From NCBI RefSeq assembly GCF_000526635.1, contig NZ_JAGL01000010.1, positions 112 through 64,111 of the forward strand: a stretch of 64,000 nucleotides of DNA, written 5' to 3'. The notes under the pieces are model-generated. The model was given only the letters and a program-made list of their open reading frames with translations, searched no databases and was not told the origin of the DNA. The stretch is from Aminobacter sp. J41. Its GTDB lineage: Bacteria > Pseudomonadota > Alphaproteobacteria > Rhizobiales > Rhizobiaceae. Positions 10,421-19,018 of the stretch are shown one piece after another. The number at the start of each line of letters is the position of its first letter. Position 1 is the first letter of the stretch. The position numbers were made by a program, and so were the translations under genes.

Positions 10421-11485
10421 ATGAACTCTCTCGCGGCACCGGCCGACGACAGGACACGCACGACAGGACCGCTGCCGGAAGGCCATCCGCCCGTTCGCCA
10501 GGGCAGGATCGGCGTCCTTCTCAGTAATCTCGGAACGCCGGACGGAACCGACTACTGGTCGGTGCGCCGTTACCTGCGCGAATTTCTGTCGGATCCGCGC
10601 ATCATCGAGGCGCCGCGCGCGGTATGGCTGCCGATCCTTCACGGCATCGTGCTGACCACGCGCCCGCAGAAGGCCGGGAAGAACTACGAGTCGATCTGGA
10701 ACAAGGAACGCAACGAGTCGCCGCTGCGCACGATCAGCCGCGCGCAGGCCGAAAAGCTCGCCGAGGCGTTCAAGGACGACGATCGCATCGTCGTGGACTG
10801 GGGCATGCGCTATGGCACTCCCTCGATCCGCAGCGCCGTCGACAACCTGATGAAGCAGGGCTGCGACCGGATCGTCATGTTCCCTCTCTATCCGCAGTTC
10901 TCGGCAACGACGACCGCGACGGCCAACGACCAGCTCTACCGCGCGCTGATGAAGATCCGGCACATGCCGACCGCGCGCTCGGTGCCGCCCTACTTTGACG
11001 AGCCGGTCTATATCGAGGCGCTAGCCCGCTCGATCGAGAACCACCTCGCCAAGATCGATTTCGAGCCGGAGGTCATCATCACCTCCTACCACGGCATTCC
11101 GAAGAGCTACTTCGAGAAGGGCGATCCCTATCACTGCCACTGCCTGAAGACGACGCGCCTGCTGCGCGAGCGCCTGAAGCTTTCGGACAAGCAGATGATC
11201 ACGACCTTCCAGTCGCTGTTCGGCAAGGCCGAGTGGATCAAGCCCTACACCGACAAGACGGTGGAGAAGCTGGCGAGCGAAGGCGTGAAGCGCATTGCCA
11301 TTGTCAATCCGGGCTTCTCGGCGGACTGCATCGAGACGCTGGAAGAGATCGACGGTGAGGTGCGCGAGGTCTTCATGCATGCCGGCGGTGAAAAGTTCAC
11401 GCACATTCCGTGCCTGAACGATACGCCGGAAGGCATGGAAGTGATCGAGACGCTGGTGCGGCGCGAGCTGCAGGGCTGGATCTGA
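10421..11485 (+). CDS. hemH: Ferrochelatase
   Basis: The 354-residue enzyme inserts Fe(II) into protoporphyrin IX, the last step of protoheme synthesis, at the inner face of the cytoplasmic membrane. LLSNLGTPDG opens the fold, the SYHGIPKSY motif carries the metal-binding histidine (H224), and the NPGFSADCIETLEEI signature follows near the C-terminus. The ATG behind AGGAGAA is used; the frame is open 23 codons upstream. The 180 bases before it hold a small hairpin (10366-10382) and no clear iron-response operator that I can recognise. Confidence 0.95.
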   Translation: MNSLAAPADDRTRTTGPLPEGHPPVRQGRIGVLLSNLGTPDGTDYWSVRRYLREFLSDPRIIEAPRAVWLPILHGIVLTTRPQKAGKNYESIWNKERNESPLRTISRAQAEKLAEAFKDDDRIVVDWGMRYGTPSIRSAVDNLMKQGCDRIVMFPLYPQFSATTTATANDQLYRALMKIRHMPTARSVPPYFDEPVYIEALARSIENHLAKIDFEPEVIITSYHGIPKSYFEKGDPYHCHCLKTTRLLRERLKLSDKQMITTFQSLFGKAEWIKPYTDKTVEKLASEGVKRIAIVNPGFSADCIETLEEIDGEVREVFMHAGGEKFTHIPCLNDTPEGMEVIETLVRRELQGWI

Positions 11486-11593
11486 CGGCTCTCGCCTTCT
11501 GATTGTAACGCGGCGAAAACGGCCTTACATCTGATCGCGGGGCCCGTGACGGGTCATGACCGCCTGATGCTGGTCTGGCGATTGGAGGTATTG

Positions 11594-12559
11594 ATGCCGT
11601 TTTCGGGTTTCGACGTTCTTGTTCCGGTGCTGGTCGTTCTCGTCCTGCTCGTCATTTTTGCGGGCATCAAGACCGTCCCGCAGGGTTACAACTACACCGT
11701 CGAGCGCTTCGGCCGGTACACGAAGACGCTGACGCCAGGCCTCAACATCATCGTCCCGTTCATCGACCGCATCGGTGCGCGGATGAACATGATGGAGCAG
11801 GTGCTCGACGTTCCGACCCAGGAAGTCATCACGAAGGACAATGCGACGGTGTCGGTGGATGGCGTGGCCTTCTATCAGGTGCTGAACGCGGCGCAGGCTG
11901 CGTATCAGGTGGCGGGGCTGCAGAACGCGATCCTGAACCTCACCATGACCAACATTCGCTCGGTCATGGGCTCGATGGACCTCGACGAGCTGCTTTCCAA
12001 CCGCGATGCGATCAACGACCGGCTGCTGCACATCGTCGATGATGCGGCGCAGGCCTGGGGCATCAAGATCACTCGCGTCGAGATCAAGGACATCAACCCG
12101 CCGAAGAACCTGGTCGACTCTATGGCCCGCCAGATGATGGCCGAACGCGACCGTCGCGCCGAAATCCTCGTTGCCGAGGGCCGCAAGCAGGCGCAGATTC
12201 TCGAGGCCGAAGGCCGGCGCGAAGCTGCGTTCCGCGACGCCGAGGCGCGTGAGCGCGCCGCCGAGGCGGAAGCCCGCGCAACTCAGATGGTTTCGGAAGC
12301 GATCGCCAAGGGCGACATGCAGGCGCTGAACTACTTCATCGCGCAGAAATACACCGAGGCGATGGCGCAGATCGGCACGGCACCAAACAGCAAGATCGTG
12401 CTGATGCCGCTGGAGGCCTCGTCGCTGATCGGCTCTCTCGGCGGCATCGGCCAGATCGCCAAGGAACTGTTCAGCAATGACGCGCCGGCCGCGCAGCGAC
12501 CGCAGGTGACGCGACCGGCTGCCCGGCCGCCAGTGGTCAATCCCGAGCAGGGTCAATAA
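11594..12559 (+). CDS. SPFH/band 7 family membrane protein (stomatin/QmcA-like)
   Basis: The 321-residue protein has one N-terminal transmembrane helix (about residues 6-25), an SPFH domain (about 27-190, with VPQGYNYTVERFGRY and the VEIKDINPP block) and an Ala/Glu-rich coiled coil rich in AEARERAAEAEA-type repeats. Such proteins oligomerise into membrane microdomain scaffolds and bind the FtsH protease. ATG follows GGAGG with five-base spacing. It is directly followed by an NfeD-family gene, the standard partner in this family, which makes the assignment firm. Confidence 0.9.
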   Translation: MPFSGFDVLVPVLVVLVLLVIFAGIKTVPQGYNYTVERFGRYTKTLTPGLNIIVPFIDRIGARMNMMEQVLDVPTQEVITKDNATVSVDGVAFYQVLNAAQAAYQVAGLQNAILNLTMTNIRSVMGSMDLDELLSNRDAINDRLLHIVDDAAQAWGIKITRVEIKDINPPKNLVDSMARQMMAERDRRAEILVAEGRKQAQILEAEGRREAAFRDAEARERAAEAEARATQMVSEAIAKGDMQALNYFIAQKYTEAMAQIGTAPNSKIVLMPLEASSLIGSLGGIGQIAKELFSNDAPAAQRPQVTRPAARPPVVNPEQGQ

Positions 12560-12587
12560 GGCGGCAAGCCGCGCGGGGGAGGTTCAC

Positions 12588-13049
12588 ATGATCGCGCAGT
12601 GGTTCAGCGACATAGGGCCGTGGAGCTGGATGGTGATTGGCGTCGCGCTGCTCGCGCTTGAGGTGATGTCGCCCGGCGTCTACCTGCTCTGGTTCGGCGT
12701 CGCCGCGATCCTCACCGGGCTGCTCTCGTTCCAGCTCTGGGACTTTGCTTTCTGGGGCTGGCAGATGCAGGTGCTGGCCTTCCTGATCCTGTCGCTCGCT
12801 TCAGTGCTGATCGGGCGTCGGCTGTTTCCGGCCACCGGCGCCGATGATACCGACCAGCCGCTTCTCAACCAGCGCGACCGCCAGCTCGTCGGCCGGCTTG
12901 CGACGCTGACGGAGCCGATCGTCAACGGCCACGGCCGGGTGCGCATCGGCGATACGCTCTGGCGTGTCACTGGTGAGGACATGGCAGAGGGAACGCGCGT
13001 GCGCGTCGTTGCCGCGGAAAACGGAGAGCTCAGGGTCGAGGCGGCCTAG
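12588..13049 (+). CDS. NfeD family membrane protein
   Basis: The 153-residue protein has hydrophobic helices at about 10-65 and 62-80 followed by a C-terminal OB-fold NfeD domain (GRLATLTEPIVNGHGRVRIGD, TRVRVVAAENGELRVE). This is the short form without a serine protease domain. It lies 28 bases after the SPFH gene behind a GGGGAGG site; the pair probably forms one membrane complex. Its end overlaps the convergent kdsD gene by four bases. Confidence 0.88.
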   Translation: MIAQWFSDIGPWSWMVIGVALLALEVMSPGVYLLWFGVAAILTGLLSFQLWDFAFWGWQMQVLAFLILSLASVLIGRRLFPATGADDTDQPLLNQRDRQLVGRLATLTEPIVNGHGRVRIGDTLWRVTGEDMAEGTRVRVVAAENGELRVEAA

Positions 13050-14044
13050 GCCGCGCCAATTCGCAACAGGTCGTGCAGATGGACAAGGCCGATCGGCTTG
13101 TCGTCTTCGACGACGAAAACGGTCGTGATCGACGACGAATTCACCAGCTGCAGCGCCTTGCCGGCCAGCGTGTCCCGGTCGACGCGCTTAGGATTGCGGG
13201 TCATCACCTCGTCGACCGTCTGCGTTAGCAGGTTCGGGCCGAGGTGACGGCGAAGGTCACCGTCGGTGATGATGCCGGTCAGGCGGCCGTCTTCAGAGAC
13301 GATGCCGACGCAGCCGAAGCCCTTGCCCGAAATTTCCGAGACAGCTTCAATCATCAGCGTGCCGGACTTTACCAGCGGCAGGCTGTCGCCGACATGCATG
13401 ATCTCGCTGACCTTGACGAGGCTCGCGCCGAGCTTGCCGCCGGGATGGAAGGTGCGGAACTGGTCAGGAGTGAAGCCGCGCGCTTCGAGCAGCGCGATCG
13501 CCAGCGCATCGCCCAGCACCAGTTGCATCGCGGTCGAGGTCGTCGGTGCCAGGCCGTGCGGGCAGGCTTCCGCCGTCTTCGGCAGTGCCAGCAGAACGGT
13601 CGACTCGCGGCCGAGTGTGGAGTCGACGCCCGAAGTGATGGCGATGATCGGAATGTTGAAGCGGCGCGCATAGGTGACAATGCCCTTCAGCTCCGCCGTC
13701 TCGCCCGACCAGGAGATGGCGAGGATCGCATCATCGAGGTCGATCATACCGAGGTCGCCGTGGTTGGCTTCGGCCGGGTGGACGAAGAAGGCTGGCGTGC
13801 CGGTCGAGGCCATGGTCGCCGCGATCTTCGAGCCGATGTGTCCGCTCTTTCCAACGCCGGTGACGATCAGGCGGCCGGTGATCTTGCTGATGAGTTCGAC
13901 CGCTTCCGCGAAGGGCTCGGCAAGGCCGTTGTTAAGGGCACTTGCCAGCGCAGCCAAGCCTTCTGCTTCCGTGTTCACGGTGCGGATGGCGGACTGGGCG
14001 GCGGCCTTGCGATCGATCGGGGTCGAAAGAGTGTTTCTGCGCAT
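13046..14044 (-). CDS. kdsD: D-arabinose 5-phosphate isomerase (KpsF/GutQ/KdsD family)
   Basis: The 332-residue protein has an N-terminal SIS sugar-isomerase domain (about 45-180, with GVGKSGHIGSKIAATMASTG and HPAEANHGDLGM) and two C-terminal CBS domains (about 215-330). The enzyme interconverts ribulose 5-phosphate and arabinose 5-phosphate, the first step to Kdo for lipopolysaccharide. Length matches the family. It is single, divergent from an outer-membrane beta-barrel gene, with which it shares a promoter region. Confidence 0.92.
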   Translation of the reverse strand: MRRNTLSTPIDRKAAAQSAIRTVNTEAEGLAALASALNNGLAEPFAEAVELISKITGRLIVTGVGKSGHIGSKIAATMASTGTPAFFVHPAEANHGDLGMIDLDDAILAISWSGETAELKGIVTYARRFNIPIIAITSGVDSTLGRESTVLLALPKTAEACPHGLAPTTSTAMQLVLGDALAIALLEARGFTPDQFRTFHPGGKLGASLVKVSEIMHVGDSLPLVKSGTLMIEAVSEISGKGFGCVGIVSEDGRLTGIITDGDLRRHLGPNLLTQTVDEVMTRNPKRVDRDTLAGKALQLVNSSSITTVFVVEDDKPIGLVHLHDLLRIGAA

Positions 14045-14110
14045 GAAATGCGCTTAACGCCTCCGCAAAAGGATGTCCAACGCTGCGTTGAGCGTGCGTC
14101 GCCGCACGCA

Positions 14111-14129
14111 TCAATTCTCCATTAACCAT
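14111..14129. promoter_or_regulatory. CtrA-like site in the kdsD / beta-barrel divergent region
   Basis: TCAA-N7-TTAAC at 14111-14126 is one mismatch from TTAA-N7-TTAAC and includes the octamer TTAACCAT at 14122-14129. It lies 58 bases upstream of the beta-barrel start and 67 upstream of kdsD. Role inferred from motif only. Confidence 0.35.
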
Positions 14130-14186
14130 CGCTGTTTACGGTCCGGTAAAGCTTCGGCGCGGGGTGCGCCACATGACCGGGCGACG

Positions 14187-15701
14187 ATGGCACCAACTCC
14201 TTGTGACAGGACAGGCTTGCGGGCGGCTGCACTGACGATAGCGGCCGGTGTCGCGTTCGCCTGCGTGCCCGCTGCCGCGCAGGACCTGCCGACACTGCGC
14301 GGAGCCGTCGCCGAGGAAGACATCAACAATGAGCTATTGGGCGGTGCAGCCTCTCAATCGCCATTCGGTGACGAGGAAGAGGCCCGGCCGCGACAAAGTC
14401 GCCAGCAGCGGCGGGCCGCCGCAGCGCAGGCTGCCGAGGCGGAGGAGGTATCCGCCGCCACGCGTACGCCCACCGCTACCTCCGAGGATCCGGAACGCAA
14501 CCAGCGCGCGGCAGCCGATGCGATCCGCACTGGCGCGATCGAGGGCAGAGGCGCTGGGCCGGAAGAGAACCCGTTCGACCCGGTTGGCCTTCGCCTGGGA
14601 ACCTTTACCGTGCGGCCGCGGCTCGATCAGGGTATCGGCTGGACGTCGAACGCCAATTCGTCAGAGGACGGCAAGAGCTCGACCTACTCCGAGACGGCGC
14701 TGCGCCTCAATGCCATCTCCGACTGGTCGCGGCACAGCGCGACCGTCGATGCCGGCCTCAACTGGCGCAAGTCCATCTCGGGCAAGAAGATCGATGAGCC
14801 GGAAGGCGGCATCAATGGTGAGCTGCGGCTGGATCTCGGCGGCGACATCAACGCGGTAGCCGGTGCCGGCTATCGCGTGCGCGAGGACTCTGCGTCGTCG
14901 CCGTCGCTGGTCGCCGGCGTTGCTGACCGGCCGCTGCGCCACACGCTGACGGGGATCGTGGGCGTGACGCGCGACATCGCGCGCTTCCGCTTCGGGCTGA
15001 CGGGCGACGTTTCCCGCAATTTCTATGGCGACGCGAAGCTCGACGACGGGTCGGTCGTCTCACAGGCGGAGCGTGATTCGACACTGGCGACGGCCAAGCT
15101 GCGGCTGGGCTATGAGATTTTTCCGGCGATCCGGCCGTTCATTGAGGCCGAGGCCGGCCGGCGCTTCTATGACGAGACGCGCGACAGCGCGGGCTACGAG
15201 CGCTCGGCCGACCGTTACGCTCTGCGTACAGGTGTCGAACTGGACCTGCGTGAAAAGCTGACCGGCGAGATTTCAGGTGGCTGGCTGACAGAGCGGCCAG
15301 ATGACGACCGGCTCGCCTCCATTTCAGGCTTTGTCACTGCTGGCCGGCTGTCGTGGTCGCCGGTCCGCGGCACGAGGGTCGACCTTAACGCCGCAACCGA
15401 AGTCGAAGGCACGACCAGTGCGGGCGAGACCGGTTCGCTGCTCTATACGGGCAGCGTAGAGGTGAATCATCAGCTGCGTTCGAACCTGACCGGCCGCGCG
15501 GCCGTCGGGCTCGAATACCGCGACTACGCGGCTTCGGATGCGCGTGACACGGTACTGTGGGGCGAGGCGGGTCTGACCTGGTGGCTGAACCGCTATGCCG
15601 GAATCACCGGCCGCGCGCGGCATGAGGTCCAGCGCAGCAATTTGCCTGGCCGAGACTACGACGAGACAAGCGTCTATCTCGGCACGACTTTCCAGCGCTG
15701 A
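14187..15701 (+). CDS. Outer-membrane beta-barrel protein (BBP2-like)
   Basis: The 504-residue precursor has a signal peptide (hydrophobic stretch about 12-28, then AAAQ), a charged Gln/Arg/Ala-rich linker (about 45-130), and a C-terminal barrel rich in alternating hydrophobic/polar strands with the outer-membrane ending FQR. It resembles the putative beta-barrel porin 2 family seen throughout Hyphomicrobiales. No function is established. The ATG is the one nearest the signal peptide, without a strong ribosome site; an earlier in-frame start would add 38 residues lacking signal character. Confidence 0.8.
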   Translation: MAPTPCDRTGLRAAALTIAAGVAFACVPAAAQDLPTLRGAVAEEDINNELLGGAASQSPFGDEEEARPRQSRQQRRAAAAQAAEAEEVSAATRTPTATSEDPERNQRAAADAIRTGAIEGRGAGPEENPFDPVGLRLGTFTVRPRLDQGIGWTSNANSSEDGKSSTYSETALRLNAISDWSRHSATVDAGLNWRKSISGKKIDEPEGGINGELRLDLGGDINAVAGAGYRVREDSASSPSLVAGVADRPLRHTLTGIVGVTRDIARFRFGLTGDVSRNFYGDAKLDDGSVVSQAERDSTLATAKLRLGYEIFPAIRPFIEAEAGRRFYDETRDSAGYERSADRYALRTGVELDLREKLTGEISGGWLTERPDDDRLASISGFVTAGRLSWSPVRGTRVDLNAATEVEGTTSAGETGSLLYTGSVEVNHQLRSNLTGRAAVGLEYRDYAASDARDTVLWGEAGLTWWLNRYAGITGRARHEVQRSNLPGRDYDETSVYLGTTFQR

Positions 15702-15708
15702 GCGGCGG

Positions 15709-16791
15709 TCAGGCCGTCAGACTTGCGGACAGCAGCATTACACCCAGCAGGAAGACGAAGGCAGCGCCGGCGATCTCGATCGCCGCATGGACGCGATTGC
15801 CGGTGCGGCCATCGCCTGCAACTGCGACCGCCCAGTTCTTGGCGGTCACCGCAAGGATCGCGAGGACCGACACGGTGATCGCCGTGCCAAGGCCCATCGC
15901 GAGCACTGACAGCACGCCCGCCACATAAAGCCCGTTGAGGAAGGCAAAGGACAGGACGATCAGTGCGCCGGTGCAGGGGCGCAGGCCCACCGCAATGATC
16001 GCCGTCCATGCCGTCTTCCAGTCGAAGCGTTCGCCGCCGATGAGTTTCGGATCCGGCGCGTGCGAGTGGCCGCAGCTTGGGCAGACATCGTCATGATGGT
16101 GATGGCCATGATGTTGGTGATGATCGTGCGCATGGTCATGGTGATGATGACCATGGCTGCAGGCGTGATGATCGTGATGGTGGTGATGCTCGTGGTGGCT
16201 TGCCGCCGAGAGGCTGTGCGCAGGCTGGCCCACGAACAGGGCGCGCAGGCGCGGCCATGCCTTCTGCCACAGCAACCAGGCGCCGAACGCCGTCACCAGC
16301 ACGTAGGAAGCAACTTCCAGGAAGCGCGTCGCGTCGGTCATCGATACCGACGTGCCGCGCAGGATCAGGAACACGGCCGCCATGATGATGATCGCCGTCA
16401 GTGACTGCAGCAGCGCCGACAGGAACGACAGCAGGATGCCGCGCCGCAACGCCACCTCGTTCGCCAGCATGTAGGAGGAGATCACCGCCTTGCCGTGGCC
16501 GGGCCCCGCGGCATGGAAGACGCCGTAGGCAAAGGAGAGGCCGACAAGCAGCCATGCCCCGCCGCCGCCATCACGCATCGAGCGCAGCGCGCCGGTCAGC
16601 GAGCGATAAAAGTTCTGTTGGTGGACGTTGATCCAGTTGAGCAGCCCCGCGAACATGCCGGTCGCGGGTAGCGTCGCCTCGTTCGAGCCGATGCCGAGCG
16701 AGCTTTGCGAATGGCCGGCCGAGACGAGCGTGGCAAGCAGGCCGGTGGCGGCGATCAGGAGGAAGGCGGCGCGCGTCGCGGGCTTCTGCAT
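15709..16791 (-). CDS. NicO-family nickel/cobalt exporter with histidine-rich loop
   Basis: The 360-residue polytopic protein has an N-terminal signal-like helix, the transport motif HAAGPGHGKA (93-102) and the second motif GLRPCTGALI, both typical of RcnA/NicO efflux proteins. Between the two membrane halves residues 199-233 contain 24 histidines in 35 positions, followed by CPSCGHSH, a probable metal-sensing or metal-buffering loop. It lies 16 bases downstream of a DUF1007 gene, its usual neighbour, so the pair likely exports Ni or Co together. Cation specificity cannot be told from sequence. Confidence 0.88.
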   Translation of the reverse strand: MQKPATRAAFLLIAATGLLATLVSAGHSQSSLGIGSNEATLPATGMFAGLLNWINVHQQNFYRSLTGALRSMRDGGGGAWLLVGLSFAYGVFHAAGPGHGKAVISSYMLANEVALRRGILLSFLSALLQSLTAIIIMAAVFLILRGTSVSMTDATRFLEVASYVLVTAFGAWLLWQKAWPRLRALFVGQPAHSLSAASHHEHHHHHDHHACSHGHHHHDHAHDHHQHHGHHHHDDVCPSCGHSHAPDPKLIGGERFDWKTAWTAIIAVGLRPCTGALIVLSFAFLNGLYVAGVLSVLAMGLGTAITVSVLAILAVTAKNWAVAVAGDGRTGNRVHAAIEIAGAAFVFLLGVMLLSASLTA

Positions 16792-16807
16792 GAGGCTCGC
16801 AATTCCC

Positions 16808-17458
16808 TTATGAGCAGGTCAGTTCAAGGCGGGTGGCGAACAGCTTCGACATGTCGTTGCTGGACGGGTCCTCGAAGAACGCTTCCGTGAGCTTGTCCTG
16901 GTTCATCGCGATCGCCTCGTCGGGATCAGGGCGGACCACCGTCTTCTTGCAGCTCGCCGGCAGAGGGGCAACGGACATGTTGTCGTCTTCTGAAAAATCG
17001 ATCGCCGTGTAGAAGGTCGGGTCATAGACACCGAAGGAGAGCGTGCCTTGCAGGGCCAGCTTCTCGACGGGCTTCGATTCAAAGAAGACGATCAGCTGGT
17101 TGTCCTGGTAGTTGGCGAGGATCGCCTCCGGCGGTGTCATCTTCACCGCTTTTCCCGCGTTTTCGACGAACTGGAAATAGTCGAACTCGGCAAGCGATTC
17201 GTGGATGACCTTGCCGACCTCTTCGAGTTCGTCGTCGTCGAGGGTCAGATCGGAATTCTTGTCGAATTCCAACAGGACGGTCGAGGAGAACAGGTCATCG
17301 AAGCGCCAGACATGGCGCAGTGCCTCGACCGCGCCATCGCCAGTGAGCGCCACTTCGAGATTCGCTTCGGCAAATACGTGAGGATGGGACAGGGCATTAG
17401 GCGTGGTCGCCAGGAGCAGGGCGGCCGCGGCCGAAATGATTGACCGTGTCGTCTTCAC
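16808..17458 (-). CDS. DUF1007 periplasmic protein, partner of the NicO exporter
   Basis: The 216-residue protein has a signal peptide (about 8-24) and the DUF1007 start HPHVFAEANLEV, whose HPH motif is a plausible metal ligand at the mature N-terminus. It also has an acidic EF-hand-like DKNSDLTLDDDEL segment. DUF1007 genes are commonly found with NicO exporters, and here it is the first gene of the pair. A periplasmic metal-handling role is inferred from that linkage. Confidence 0.82.
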   Translation of the reverse strand: MKTTRSIISAAAALLLATTPNALSHPHVFAEANLEVALTGDGAVEALRHVWRFDDLFSSTVLLEFDKNSDLTLDDDELEEVGKVIHESLAEFDYFQFVENAGKAVKMTPPEAILANYQDNQLIVFFESKPVEKLALQGTLSFGVYDPTFYTAIDFSEDDNMSVAPLPASCKKTVVRPDPDEAIAMNQDKLTEAFFEDPSSNDMSKLFATRLELTCS

Positions 17459-17527
17459 GTCCGTTCCGTTCCTTTTGGATCTTGCGCCAGCATCGTCAGA
17501 AACCCGGCGAAATTGGGACCTGCGAGC

Positions 17528-18424
17528 TCAACCCTCATGCTGCTTGAACCATTGCGCGAGGTAATCGACGAACACCCGGATCTTGGCCGGCAGGTAGCGC
17601 CGATGCGGATAGACGGCAAAGATGCCGCCGCCACGCGGTGTCCATTCATCGAGCACCGAGACAAGTTCACCGCTCGCAAGCGCCGGTTTGGCGATGAAGT
17701 CGGGCAGGGGCGCAAAGCCCAGCCCGGAGATTGCGGCAGCTCGTGTGGTCAATGGGCTGTTGACCTCGATAGGACCTGATACCGGAACCGAGAAGAGCTC
17801 ACCATTCTCGCGCATGAATGGCCAATTCGCCAGCCAGCGGCCGTTGGTGTCGACAAGGCAGGGCAGCTTGACGAGGTCCTGCGGCTTTTCGGGCCTGCCA
17901 ACGCGTTTGATGAGATCGGGCGAACCGCAAATCTTCAGCGAAAACGGCGCCAGCCGGCGCGCGATCATCGACGAATCTTCGAGCCGCGTGATGCGGATGG
18001 CGACGTCGAAACCTTCCTCAACGAGGTCGACGAAGCGGTCGTCGAGCTGGATGTCGAGGACAATGTCCGGATGTTCCTTCGCAAAGTCGATCAGCGACTG
18101 GCCGATAGGTGCGTCGGAGAAGGTCCGAGGTGCAGTCAGCTTGATGCGGCCGCGCACGTCGCCCGCCGAGTTGCGCACGCTCTCGGCCAGGCTGTCGATC
18201 TCCTGGATCAGCTCGGACGCGCGCTTGTAGTAGATGTGGCCGGCTTCGGTGAGCGAGAACTGGCGTGTGGTGCGGTTGAGCAGCAGGGCGCCAAGCTCGT
18301 CCTCCAGCTCACGGACATACTTTGACAGCAATGCCTTCGAACGCCCGATCTTGCGCGCGGCCGCCGAAAATCCCTCTGCCTCCACCACATCGACGAAGGC
18401 ACGCATGCGTGTCAGCGTGTCCAT
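17528..18424 (-). CDS. LysR family transcriptional regulator
   Basis: The 298-residue protein has an N-terminal winged helix-turn-helix (about 5-62, GFSAAARKIGRSKALLSKYVRELE) and a LysR effector-binding domain (about 90-295). The closest style is the CrgA/AaeR-like subgroup that starts with MDTLTRMRAFVDVVEA; that ATG is used rather than a start 17 codons upstream. It points away from the decarboxylase gene and its leader. The target is unknown; the metal exporter pair downstream and the decarboxylase upstream are both possible by position. Confidence 0.88.
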   Translation of the reverse strand: MDTLTRMRAFVDVVEAEGFSAAARKIGRSKALLSKYVRELEDELGALLLNRTTRQFSLTEAGHIYYKRASELIQEIDSLAESVRNSAGDVRGRIKLTAPRTFSDAPIGQSLIDFAKEHPDIVLDIQLDDRFVDLVEEGFDVAIRITRLEDSSMIARRLAPFSLKICGSPDLIKRVGRPEKPQDLVKLPCLVDTNGRWLANWPFMRENGELFSVPVSGPIEVNSPLTTRAAAISGLGFAPLPDFIAKPALASGELVSVLDEWTPRGGGIFAVYPHRRYLPAKIRVFVDYLAQWFKQHEG

Positions 18425-18569
18425 ATAACTCCCGCAAATCGTCCAAACTGGAACGAGGCGCGAAGCTTTGTTCATTTGGCGCGGCAGATCAAGGGCGGCC
18501 TTAGGAAATGGTAACTGTTGCAGGCGGGACTCACCCTTGCGCGAAGCTGTGAGAGACGTGAATTAGCCA

Positions 18570-18597
18570 TTGATTGTGAAAAGCGATTTCCCTATAT
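18570..18597 (+). promoter_or_regulatory. Promoter of the decarboxylase leader
   Basis: TTGATT (18570-18575) and CTATAT (18592-18597) with a 16-bp spacer match the alphaproteobacterial sigma-70 pattern. The start of transcription would be near 18604, giving a leader of about 415 nt before the decarboxylase start at 19019. Confidence 0.55.
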
Positions 18598-18603
18598 GCC
18601 CGC

Positions 18604-19018
18604 TTGCCCAAAGTCGCACGTGCCTGTGGGTGTCCGCCGTAACCTCGTTTGGTGAGGGAAATCGGTAAGGTACCTGGAGCCAACCACTCCAGTCGGTCAG
18701 ACGGCCAACCGCTGATCCGAGGACACCTTGAAGCAACGACGGTGCGGGCCTTTCTGGTGCTTGCCGGTTGTCCATAGACCGGGGTTACTGAAGAGGCACA
18801 CCTTCATTGCCGGCAGTGCGGAGGGTTCTCCAAGCCAAGGCAGACAAAAGAACGAATCTTCGCCGCAAGGCGCAGGTTCATAGCCGCGCGTGAAGCGTCT
18901 CAGGTTCGGTGTCCTCCACCGGCCGAACCTCGATTCACCCAACGCGTTCCTTTGTCCGTGCAGGACCATGGTCTGAGGGCCGGAACATCCTGCAGCTTGC
19001 TCGATGCGGAGAACCACG
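18604..19018 (+). ncRNA. Long structured 5' leader, candidate speF-type RNA
   Basis: The ~415 bases between the promoter and the ornithine/lysine decarboxylase contain no convincing gene. They can fold into strong local stems: CTGGAG/CTCCAG at 18674-18692 and AGGTTCGG/CCGAACCT at 18902-18930. A long conserved RNA called the speF motif is known upstream of ornithine decarboxylase genes in alphaproteobacteria. Position, length and the downstream gene fit; I have not verified the consensus structure. The rest of the 18425-19018 gap is the LysR/leader promoter region. Confidence 0.55.

Noticed and set aside
8888-10963. Very long minus-strand open frame opposite the PaaK-like and hemH genes
   Set aside because: It is antisense to two clear enzymes, has no recognisable domain, and is Arg/His/Gln-rich as expected for the complement of a GC-rich coding strand.
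16040-16200. Low-complexity ATG/CAT-rich DNA inside the exporter gene as a frameshift or repeat array
   Set aside because: The reading frame stays intact and encodes a histidine-rich loop typical of NicO/RcnA proteins.
18526-18545. CTTGCGCGAA near the LysR/decarboxylase gap, identical to part of the shared flagellar block
   Set aside because: At the fixed 10-base distance the sequence reads GCCTGC on the minus strand, not TARNNT, and the gene behind it is not flagellar. It shows the decamer alone is not enough.
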